From: Lunularia cruciata
Taxonomy: Eukaryota > Streptophyta > Marchantiopsida > Lunulariales > Lunulariaceae
NCBI GenBank assembly: GCA_948567375.1
Contig: OX419755.1
Location: 50,225,001-50,289,000, forward strand
Direction: 5' to 3'
Length of the DNA: 64,000 nucleotides
The notes below the pieces were generated by a model. It searched no databases. It had not been told where the DNA came from and saw only the letters and a list, made by a program, of their open reading frames with translations. Positions 23,779 to 33,397 of this stretch are shown in pieces. The position numbers and the translations under genes were made by a program. Position 1 is the stretch's first letter, and each line of letters starts with the position of its first letter.

Positions 23779-25006
23779 CCACTAATGTAACTCTAACAGA
23801 GATAACTACACTAGGGGAAAGGCAACCTGTAACCTGCCATCATAACACGCACTCTCACGGTCTGCAGGTCATCACTTCCTGCCTCACCGGAGAGAAACAA
23901 AGGTAGTCTGACTGGTCATCACTCCAGCCTCACCACCGAGAGCACACCAGAGCACCAACGCTCAAAAGTCAAGGCACCTCACACAAACGTGGTGCACAAA
24001 CAGGAAGCAGAGAATGGAGGGGATCCAATCACAAGAAATCTAAATGAAAACCTTCCATCTCATAACACAACACGGGACTGACTCTGCCACCATTTGGCAT
24101 TTGACATAAGAGTAGTTTGTATCTAAGTCCTAAGCTACCAGGATCACCAAGAATGGGATCAAACTGCCTCTCCTAGCCAAAGCTACATGTGTATAGATAA
24201 CAATGGCACAGTCACTATGACAACAAGTGAGTGTGGACCAGTTGGCTAGGGTACCAGTCTAGGAACAAGAGATCTAGGGGTCAAACCTTGTTGCGCACAA
24301 TCTAGCAAGAAAGGCAGATTTTGCCAACCAATGACCAAGATCTACACTAAACTAGCTAGCCTCACGCCAGCAAGCTGGCTTGCTGGCCCTTCTAGGCCTT
24401 CGTAGCCTCTCATAGCCCATAGCCCTATGCCTCGAAGCCTCGAAACGCCAAAATTCAGCCAAATGAGGCCTTTCTTGTTGCCACTTCAAACCTCCTCCAA
24501 AATTGGTGAAATTTCTCCAAATCTGCAAAACTCCTCCAAACTAGCGAAACTTCTCCAAATCTGGCCAAACAGCAAAACTCCTCCAATTCTGGCCCAAAAT
24601 CTGACGTAAACCCTAAAGATGGATGTCCGCCAAATCCCCCGCTAACTTTCCACTCGAGCCAAATTGACAAAACGGGTTTTTCCAAATCACAATTTCATGA
24701 GAAGAGCTTTCCAACTCCACCTTCAATTTCACTTTCTGAGCCCAACTCGCAGCAAATTGGTCCTGCCTTCACCTCCTGAGCTCAAAATCACAACACTGCT
24801 CGAAAATTGCTCCTTCTTTGCTCGAAATTTGGCCAGCACTTCCGCACACCGTCCGCCTAACTGCCAAATTTGCATCAACTACACGAGCTTCTACACACTA
24901 GGGAAACACAGAACCTGAATCGAGCTACCACGATCCACCGAGCTTGGAGATACCACCAACACTCAACGTTCCTGCACCCGATTTCCCCCTGACTTCACTT
25001 CTCTGA
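23779..25006 (-). other. 5' leader of DNMT-Gypsy
   Basis: About 1.2 kb lie between the LTR and gag without a long frame in transcription direction. The stretch 24430-24600 repeats CTCCAAA-like words (plus strand). I see no protein domain. It would be the untranslated leader carrying packaging signals. Confidence 0.6.
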
Positions 25007-25008
25007 TG

Positions 25009-25458
25009 TAATCAGATTGCTTAACATTCTCCACTCAACTCAACTCAGATCAGTACTTGATCTATCACTCTATAAACTGCCCACAACTGGGCACTGATTA
25101 CAGTCAAGCCACACCCACTCAAGCATAGAGAATCCAGGTGACGCTCGCCGGACCTTTGTCCACCATAGCCAGGAACTCGAAGGCTCAACATCAGAGAAGT
25201 GAGCTCTCTGGAGCTCACTTCAAAACTATACCCCTTGGACTCGAGCTAGCCCTGAAACCCTAACGGTCCCGCTGACGGCACACTCGACGGTGCAAACGGT
25301 GCAAAGTGATGGTGGGCCCCACCGTGAAGTTAGTACCCCGAACACAAAATCTAACCATCGGAAAGTAGTCCCTTAGAAACTGCTAGAATAACTCTAACTA
25401 CCATCACTGGAACTCTAGTGTCCGAGCATCTAGATGCGGAACTACAAATGGCGTGACA
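25009..25458 (-). repeat. LTR core, 5' side of DNMT-Gypsy element
   Basis: This is the partner of 15682-16131. In transcription direction it starts TGTCACG and ends GATTACA if 25007-25008 are included. The leader after it begins TCAGAGAAGTGAAGTCAGG, only weakly like the initiator-Met tRNA primer site (TGGTATCAGAG), so the primer-binding site is uncertain. It abuts the plus-strand non-LTR element starting near 25490. Confidence 0.9.
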
Positions 25459-25489
25459 AAATCGTAGCACATACCAACGTATACTATCT

Positions 25490-27018
25490 TTATTGGAAAT
25501 GTGTTGAGATAGGAGAGGAGGGAGAGAGGAAAGAAATACATTTTTCTGAGGGTTCTCTAGTATATAGCACTCTAGTGAATAGTTGAAATTTTTTTTCTTT
25601 TCAATTTTAGTTCTATTGGTACCTAGATTGAAGACTATGGAGAATTGAGTGGAAAGTTATGGGGAATTTTAGATTTTTTAGGACTTAGAGTGATCAGGAC
25701 ACATTCAGATTGATGGATTAAGAAATTTCATTTCTAATTTCTCTATTTTCATGATTGAGTCCATTGGGAATTTAGTTTGAAATTTTTTGAGATGTACATT
25801 CAAAGTTATGAGAGTTTATAGTTTTTAGAGTTTGGAGAGATTGTGTTTTCTTATGTGAGTTGGGATGTGAGGGGTTGTGGTTTTGCAAGCATGGAGACAT
25901 ATGGAGAGGAGCATCATGTGTTACTATCATTATCCTTGTGATAGCCATGGCTACACGTCCCCATGTAGGGCCGTCTAGAGTGGCTCGGGATACACCATGC
26001 CCGGTGTGTCACCAACGCTTTACCTTGCAAGGGGTAAAGACCCATGTGGGAAGGATGCACAAGAACTATGATTGGACCACTTGGGATGCTCATGTGAGGC
26101 GAGCAACTACATTGATAGTAGGGACACTTGAGTTTATGCATGCTTCCTCTATCCCTTCGTTGGCCATTCTAGGGATACAGATCTAGTCGTAAGAGTGGTT
26201 AGCTTCTCAAGAGGGGTTGCATTTTGGGGTTATTTGAGACTAGTTTTCCATGTCCATGTCTATTCCATAGGCTATCCCGTACATTCCATGATGAGGCTAG
26301 ATAGGCTTTTTTCCTACCATTTGATCATTTGGCATGTGATCCCTTGGACAAGTTAGCATGGTTTATATTCCTCTTACTCCCTTGATGGTGTCTTCGTTAT
26401 GCTAGAGTGGGACGTGCGGGGCATAGAGAGGCGGCTGCTAGGTTTCATCAATTCCAAGCGGTGGACTGGATGCCCTACAAGAGGAGTCTGTTAGGATTGC
26501 ACGTATTAGGAGATAGGTTTTGCCAGAGAATACCACAAAGTCACCGTGATTACGATGGTGTAGGACATTGGGTCAAGTGAGAAAGTTTAACAGAGCAACA
26601 CAAACGCTACACCCTTTGTCTATGGCTAGTCCTATTGATAAGGATATCTTTTCACTACACTCACTACATCTTATGGCAAGAGAAGGAATACCACTAAACG
26701 TCTTAGATTATCAGCCTGAGCAGCCTTTATATCTTGATAGGTCACTTTTTGCACAAGCATTGTGCATTGTCCCTTGCCTTTCCTCAAGAGGCTTGTCAAG
26801 GATGGTATATGAGCATCTTAGAGATTGCTTTTAGGCAAATGATCCTTTTAGTGGTTTTACCAAGTTGTTTTAGGTGGTTGCAACAAAAGCAAGAAGAGAT
26901 ATTCTTATGTCTTTTATTTGGGTGTTAGGTGCTATTCAACTTCTCACAATGGAGAAGGACACAAGGAGCATTAGACTGATTGCTATTGGAGAAAACTTTT
27001 TGCACTTGGTCAACCACA
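25490..27018 (+). mobile_element. Non-LTR retrotransposon copy 3, 5' half
   Basis: This is the same family as the 5.6-13.3 kb copies, in the opposite orientation. The ATG at 25947 begins an 80-codon frame with the finger CPVCHQRFTLQGVKTHVGRMH followed by KNYDWTTWDAHVRR. The remainder (to HL VNHTI) is in broken frames. The copy stops at ACACCATT (27016-27023) and resumes at 32591 after the inserted chromovirus. Before the ATG comes an A/T-rich 5' leader matching 8950-9360. Confidence 0.75.
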
Positions 27019-27023
27019 CCATT

Positions 27024-27439
27024 TGTAACAATATGGAGTTTAGCGACGTAGTTAGTAAAACTAACGAAGTAGAGAATAAGCCAAATTAGCCCAGAATATT
27101 TTAGAAGCATCTAGGAAGCTTCTTGGGAAGCTTCACGACTAGCTTAACTTGCAACCCAAGCAGGTAGATTCTAGAAGGAAGCTTCCAACCAGCTTAGTTT
27201 GCGCGCCAAGTAGACGACTTCTAAAAGGAAGCTTCTTGAGAAGTTTCCTGGTTAACTTGGCATGCACTTTAAGAAAGTGGATCAAGGAAGCTTCTTGAGA
27301 AGCTTCTTAAGGGCCTTGTATGCTACCTATAAATACCAAAGACTAAGCTCATGCTAGGCATTTGGAGTGTTCACACATTCAAGTGACTCAATGTGAATTT
27401 CTATTCTCTTATTTCTCTCCTCGGTCTCGGTCTTTTACA
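27024..27439 (+). repeat. 5' LTR of the chromovirus
   Basis: It has repeated GAAGCTTC-type inverted motifs and a TATA box CTATAAATA (27327-27335) near its 3' end, as expected for a U3 promoter. It is shorter than its partner, mainly because one TAGAAGCTTC block is missing. Confidence 0.92.
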
Positions 27440-27440
27440 T

Positions 27441-27452
27441 TGGTATCAAAGT
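27441..27452 (+). promoter_or_regulatory. tRNA-Met primer-binding site
   Basis: TGGTATCAAAGT starts 1 bp after the 5' LTR. It matches the usual plant initiator-Met site TGGTATCAGAGC at all but two positions. Confidence 0.85.
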
Positions 27453-27668
27453 AGGAATGGGATGGATGGAATTTATGGACCACCAAATCTACTTCCACCA
27501 AACCATTGGGATTTTTGTGTCCAAGTACTACCCAAGCATCATTTCACACAATTCATCACCTCGCACTTTGGACAAGATTTTTTGCATATGATCACCATAT
27601 CTAAGTTATATGTTGCTTTTATCTGTTAATAAATTAGATAGATAAGGGTGGCAAGATAGAGTAGCAAC

Positions 27669-28950
27669 CATGGCAACAAAGCTTGATGTTATTTTTACTA
27701 TGCAGTAACAAATTGAACACCTTACTCAATTGTTGGATGAACAAGATCTTTGACGACAAGAGCATGTAGAGAGAGTACCAGTTTGAGAAGGAGAAGATCA
27801 AATCCAATTCCCTAAACCCAAGGTATTTGAAGGCAAGAATCTCTTGGGTGCAATGGAGAATTTTTTGTTTGATTGTGAACGTTATTTTGAAGCTACCAAT
27901 CTGCAAGACAAGCAAAAAAAAATTCTCTTGGCTTCTACCCAATTGGGTGGAGTAGCAAAGCTATGGTGGAGATTCCGAGTGGAGCAAGTTGAACAATAAA
28001 TTGTTGCACCAATCTTGATGTGAGCAGAATTCAAGAGTGCAATATTTAATCAATTCCAAGCTATAAATGCCACACAATCTCCACGGGACAGGTTGGCAGA
28101 GTTGAAATAGATTGGCTCGATAAAATTTTTATCACATAATTCTAGAACACCATCATGAAAATTCCAAATATATTGGAAGGTGAAGCTTTGGATTGATTTT
28201 GAGGGGCTTACAATCAAGAACCAAATTTTAGGCAACCATGCGAGAGCCACAACACTTGGAGGAAGCCATGCGGTTGGCCAAATGTTTTGATTCCTTGGTT
28301 GTAGCAACTTGGTCTTAACCTCGACCTCTACAAAACCTACCGATACACTACACACGGGTGGAGGAGTTGGCACCAATGGAGATTGATGCCGTTCAACGGA
28401 GACCACTTGGCACTATAGATAGAGAGAAATTGTGAGAAAATGGTGGTTGTTTTTATTGTTGCCAATTGAGACATCACATCGTTGAATGTCCACTCAAGAA
28501 TGAGCAACCTCAACAAGTTGCCCAGATGGAGTTTGTGGAGCAAAATGATTAGGGGAAAAAGGAATCCTAGTAGGAGATTTTGAGCCGTCTATTGGGAGCT
28601 TGATTAGTTCCAATGGGATTGAAGGCTCGACATATGCAAGTTTGCTTCACTTGCAAGGTATAATATCTAATTGGAGTTGTAGGATTTTGGTTGATTTTAG
28701 AAGTTCAGATAATTACATGTCTATGCAAGTAGCAAAGGAATTGTGTATTCCTATCAAGCCAATAATTAGAAGTAGATTGATGATGGCGGATGGTAGAAAG
28801 GGTTTTGCATTCCGTACCTTGCATCCAATTACCTTCAAGATTGGGAAGGAGTATTTGGAGTGTATGAGGTTTGTAATGGCACCTCTACACTACAATGTCA
28901 TTCTAGAACTACCTTGGCTTGAACGTCATAAGGTTCAATTTGATTGGACT
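27669..28950 (+). pseudogene. gag and protease of the chromovirus
   Basis: Gag begins near ATG 27669 (MATKLDVIFTMQ, then TAA). It includes KVFEGKNLLGAMENFLFD, the LGGVAKLWW capsid motif and a zinc knuckle CFYCCQLRHHIVEC near 28447-28488 (C-x2-C-x4-H-x4-C). The protease frame 28600-28953 aligns with Gypsy retropepsins, but the catalytic loop reads LVDFRSSDNYMS where LVDSGA is expected, so the DSG core is lost. Stops include TAA, TAG and TGA. Confidence 0.75.
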
Positions 28951-29279
28951 TGACGATAAATTCAAGTACAACACCAAGGTAGGAATTTTTGATTAGGTTG
29001 TCTGGCACCTTTGAGTAAGACGTCTAGAAATAGTCAGTCCCAAGATGGGAAATTTGTCGAGAAGGTAGCCATAGAGTGAAGGGAGATGAGTCCCAAGATG
29101 GGAAGTTTACCAAGAAAGCAACCATGGAGCAAGCTTTGAAGAAAAGTGAGTCCCTAGATGGGAATTTTGTTAGTGAAGCAGCCATAGAGCAAGCTTGGAG
29201 GAAGATAAGTCTATTTTGCGATGTGGATCAAGCTGATTGCACAATGACAATCTAAGGAGGGCCAAGAGCCTCATCAAGC

Positions 29280-30650
29280 AATGGTTGATCAAATAGTTCA
29301 AGAGTTTGTAGACATGTTTCTGGATGATCTTCCGAAGGGGTTACACTCCGATCTTGGTATGCCTTTCAAGATTGAGTTATTGGAGTACTCCAATGAGTAG
29401 ACCAATCTATTGGCTCTCACCAAAGGAGTTGGAGGAGTTGCAAACAACACTTACGGAGTTGTTGGAGAAGGACTTCATATGACATAACACCTCTCCTTGG
29501 GAAGCACTGGTACTATTCATTCCAAAGAAGGATGGAAGACTTTGTTTTTGTATTGATTACCATAGGCTCAATAAGTAAATAGTGAAGAATGAATATCCCT
29601 TGCCTTGGATCTATGACTTGCTTGATCAATTGAGTGAAGCATGATACTTTTCCAAATTAGATCTTCACAACGGCTATTGGCAAATCCCCATTGATAGGGA
29701 AAATGTGAAAAAGACTACCTTTTGCACAAGGTATGGGCATTTTGAGTGGAGAAATCTACCTTTCGGGCTTTTTTAATGCTCCAACAATCTTCATAAATCA
29801 GAATGCATTGAGTGTTGGATGGACTATTGGATCAATACGTGGTGGTGTTCTTGGATGATATCTTAATCTATAGCAAGATAGAGGCATAAAATTTGAATCA
29901 TGTGTGAGAAGTCCTAAGACAACTATGACAATCAAAATTTTATTGTAAGAAGTCAAGGTGTGCCTTTTGGTAGAAGGAAGTTACCTTCTTGGGTCACAAG
30001 ATCTCACCGGAGGAGATCAAGATGGGAGAGGAGAAGATCAAGGCCATTGCTGATTGGTCTACTCCGAAGGATGCTACAAAAGTACGGGAATTCAATAGAT
30101 TGGCCAGTTTTTACCACCGGTTCATCCATTATTATGTTCATTTGGTTGCACCATTGATTGACCTCTTGAGAAGAACTCAAGCTTCCAATGGACCACCAAG
30201 CACAAAGAAGCATTCTAGAAGTTGAAACATATGGTGTCTTCAAGACACATTCTTCAACCATATGATCCTCAACTACCCTATGTAGTTGATTTTGATGCTT
30301 CTAACTTTGCAATTGAAGCCGTGTTGCAATAAGAATTCCCAAATGGACTACATCCTATTGCCTTTGTGTTTTGCCGACTAAATACGGCTGAAAGAAATTA
30401 CTATGCTCAAGATCAAGAACAACTTGTAATGGTATATGCCATCAAGGTATGGAGACATTATCTCTTGGGGAAACAAGTGATCATGCAAATTGATTACAAA
30501 CTATTGTTGCAGACTTGACACTTGGAACACATGAAGAGTCGACATCATTGATGAGAGGAACAACTCCAATTGTTTGACATCAAACTTGAGTACAAACCAA
30601 GTTGGTTCCATGTCATCCCTGATGCTCTATCAGGATGACTTGATTTGAAG
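29280..30650 (+). pseudogene. Reverse transcriptase / RNase H of the chromovirus
   Basis: Recognisable blocks in changing frames are [59 protein letters not shown] (RNase H catalytic Asp) and EYKPSWFHVIPDALS. Several stops and at least one frameshift near the NAPTIF-type motif (29780) inactivate it. Confidence 0.8.
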
Positions 30651-30779
30651 TCTCCTCCTCTTATCATGGTAGCAATTACAATGGTGTCAATTGATTCCAA
30701 GGTCCAAAATGAGTTTTGATCAATTACAACAAGATCCCTTCTTCCAAATGGCACATGATTGTCTTACGGCATGCAACAA

Positions 30780-32130
30780 GGAGTAAAACACCTTCTCCTT
30801 CAAGGAAGGCTTTCTATTCCATGAGGATCAAATCTATGTTCCAACCAAAGGTGATCTCCGACTTGTGCGCTTTCAAGAGGCCCATGATTTACCAATAGCT
30901 GGTCACATGGGTGTAGACAAGAACTTGGGTACCCTTCAACATCGATGGTGGTGGCCCAACATGACAAGAGATGTTTGAAAGTTTGTCCAATTGTGTGAGA
31001 GCTACCAATGTAACAAAGCCAACAACCAAAAGCCAAGTGGACTCCTTCAACCACTCCCCATTCTATCTACTCGATAGGAACACATGAGCTTTGATCTCAT
31101 CACAACATTGCCCAAGACAAAGCAATGACACACAACAATTGTGGTGTTTGTGGATAAGCTTAGTAAGCAAATCCACTTGGCACCTACCCTTGATATCATG
31201 GATGCTCCAACCTTAGCGCAAATCTACATCGATAATGTCTTCAAGCATCATGAGATGCCACATGTACTCATCTCCGACCATGATCCTTGATTCATTGGGA
31301 AGTTTTGGCAAGCACTCTTCTTGATACTTGGCACCAAGCTTGCTTTGTCCACGGCCTATCATCCTCAAACTTATAGACAAACTGAACGTGAAAATCATAT
31401 CTTGGAAGATATGCTGCGTGCCTTTATCAATGTACACCATACCAATTAGGATGAATGTCTTGAAGTTACAAAATTTGCTTACAATAATTCCAAACAAGCA
31501 AGCACCAGATTTTCTCCTTTCTTTCTCAATTTTGGCCAAGATCAGCTTGTTCCATATTCTCTTCTTGACCCTCTTCCATCTTAGGTCCCTCATACTTCAA
31601 CCTTCTTGATCACTATATCCCAATCTCTCTAACAAGCCAAATCTCAACTCCTTGTTGCTCCAAATCATCAGAAACAATATGCGGACCACCATCGCCGTGA
31701 TCTCACCTTCGAAGTCGGTGATAACGTCATGCTATCCTCTAGTAACCTACCCCTCACACTTGAAACTCAAGTTCATAAACTTGCCCCTAATTAGATATGA
31801 TCCTTTGATGTTACCCAAATCATCTCTCATGTTGCTTATCGACTTGCCTTACCTTATCATAAGCGCATCCACCCTATCTTTCACATTTCCAAGTTATAAT
31901 TCTTTTTCTTCTTGTGTCCAATCTCCTCCTCTTCCCATCCCTATCAATGATCATGAGGAGTACAAAGTTGATCGTATCCTTGCACATCGCCACATTCAAC
32001 AAGGATGCCGACAACATACGGAATACAAGGTCCTTTGGAAAGGGTATCCTCTTCATGATGTCACATAGGAATCTCTTTCTCACCTCCAAAATGCATAGAC
32101 TGCCATCCAAGAACTTAAAGTTTGAATGGT
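30780..32130 (+). pseudogene. Integrase and chromodomain of the chromovirus
   Basis: Integrase traces include AHTGVDKNLGT-like text, ESYQCNKANNQKPSG, VVFVDKLSKQIHLAPT and KLALSTAYHPQT. At 31960-32110 a chromodomain follows: VDRILAHRHIQQG, then EYKVLWKGYPLHDVT with TAG where the aromatic-cage Trp of WE is expected, then ESLSHLQNA. The chromodomain identifies the element as a chromovirus. Chromodomains bind methylated histone H3 and direct integration. Confidence 0.8.
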
Positions 32131-32164
32131 GATGAGGACGTCACTAACTAGCGGTGGGGGAATA

Positions 32165-32590
32165 TGTAACAATATGGAGTTTATCAACGTAGTTAGTAAG
32201 GATAACAAAGTAAAGAATAAATCAAATTAACCCAAAATATTCTAGAAGCATCTAGGAAGTATCTTGGGAAGCTTCCCAACTAGCTTAACTTGCAACCCAA
32301 ACATGTAGCTTCTAGAAGGAAGCTTCTAGAAGCTTCCAACTAGCTTAGCTTGAACGCCAAGTAAACAGCTTCTAGAAAAAAACTTCTTGAGAAGCTTCCT
32401 AGTTAACTTGGCTTGCAATCTAAGAAAGGGGCTCAAGGAAACTTCTTGAGAAACTTCTCAAGGGCCTTGTATGTTACCTATAAATACCAAAGCCAAAGCT
32501 CATGCTAGGCATTCAGAGTTTTTCCACATTCAAGTGTCTCAATGTGAGTTTCCATTCTCCTATTGCTCTCCTTGGTCTCGGTTGTTTACA
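32165..32590 (+). repeat. 3' LTR of the chromovirus
   Basis: Partner of 27024-27439, with its TATA box CTATAAATA at 32478-32486. It carries a perfect four-unit heat-shock-element-like array at 32319-32336. Confidence 0.92.
32319..32336 (+). promoter_or_regulatory. Heat-shock-element-like array in LTR
   Basis: GAAGCTTCTAGAAGCTTC contains four alternating GAA/TTC units at perfect 5-bp spacing, the recognition pattern of heat-shock transcription factors. It lies about 140 bp upstream of the LTR TATA box. More GAA/TTC pairs surround it (for example TTCTAGAA at 32310-32317). Confidence 0.6.
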
Positions 32591-33397
32591 CCATTGTCCT
32601 TCAACATCATTCTCAATTTTTATGCACTTCAATCCACATCAATTTGGAGTAGCTACACTTGGAGGATGCAAAGCTATCTCTCTAAACATTGGGGCACTCC
32701 TAGATATCCATCTGAAGTGGGTCTTCCTACAAGTGGATGGTGAGGACGCTTTTCATAACGTCTTATGAGCATCATCTTTAGAGAGCTTAGGGAGGTTGGT
32801 AGATCCTTGGCGAGTCTTATTCCTTTGTGCGGTTTTTTTATAGCTCTCTTGCTTCCCTCTACTACCAATATGGTTGTTCATATGAGGGAGTGACCATCTT
32901 GGCATCAACTTTTGGTACATGTTAGGGAGATCCTCTTATTTGCCATGGCTCACTTTAGAGCTTTCCTATCTACTACTTTGGCCATGCAAGGTTGTGTATT
33001 TCCCTCCTTGGCAAATGTTACACACGTTGGGAGCTCTATAGATCAGATTAGGTAGGCCTTTGACCACTTGACTACCAAGCTACATCTAGTAGGCTTGAGA
33101 GTCAAGGTGTCAAAGTGCAGAGCATGGTCTCCTTTAGGTATCTCTTCACACCTTGACCTTCCAAAGGGATGTATCACATCTACAAATGGACTACGTATTC
33201 TTGGAGTGCCAATATGATCCGAGGATTTTGTCACACTCTTCTTAGACACTATACTTATAAAGGATGTTCTCCATGTGTATGACCTTCTATTATTAGCAGA
33301 TTTATATGTGGTATTTGGTATACTCTCCACTAGTATTGCTCGTCAATCGACGTATCTCCCTTGCATAGTTCCTCCCTCCTTGACCTTCATATCATGC
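32591..33397 (+). mobile_element. Non-LTR retrotransposon copy 3, 3' half (truncated)
   Basis: It continues the element broken at 27018: the sequence after CCATT (TGTCCTTCAACATCATTCTC) matches the complement of 7780-7810. It carries the RT segment with LQGCVFPSLANVTHVGS (ADD box mutated) and LRVKVSKCRAWSPLG. Homology ends near TATCATG at about 33397, so the CCHC and endonuclease tail are missing. LINEs usually lose their 5' end, so a later deletion is more likely than abortive reverse transcription. Confidence 0.75.

Larger units (their letters stand above)
15576..25458 (-). mobile_element. Ty3/Gypsy LTR retrotransposon with captured DNA methyltransferase and PHD finger
   Basis: Read on the minus strand, the order is: long repeat (25458-25009), a 1.2-kb leader, gag with two zinc knuckles, aspartic protease, C5 cytosine methyltransferase, reverse transcriptase, RNase H, integrase, PHD finger, G-rich tract (16250-16241), then long repeats again. 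RT-RNase H before integrase makes it Gypsy rather than Copia. All domains lie in one reading frame (codons in register from 23778 down to the TGA at 16408-16410), broken by 19 internal stops but by no frameshift. The two 450-bp repeat cores differ at only about nine positions by eye, so insertion is fairly recent. The outer ends are TG...CA, and AAAAT or AAAT is present on both sides, a possible target-site duplication in AT-rich sequence. Confidence 0.9.
27024..32590 (+). mobile_element. Ty3/Gypsy chromovirus, full length but decayed, nested in non-LTR copy 3
   Basis: LTRs of 416 bp (27024-27439) and 426 bp (32165-32590) both start TGTAACAATATGGAGTTTA and end TTTTACA or GTTTACA. A 5-bp target-site duplication CCATT flanks them (27019-27023 and 32591-32595). 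The primer-binding site TGGTATCAAAGT (27441-27452) fits initiator-Met tRNA. A purine run GCGGTGGGGGAA (about 32152-32163) precedes the 3' LTR. The internal order is gag, protease, RT-RNase H, integrase, chromodomain. Stops of all three kinds are scattered throughout, so the element is dead. Confidence 0.92.

Noticed and set aside
24427-24609. Frame rich in SSKIGEISPNLQ-like repeats in the Gypsy leader
   Set aside because: It is produced by a local CTCCAAA-type repeat and lies antisense to the element.
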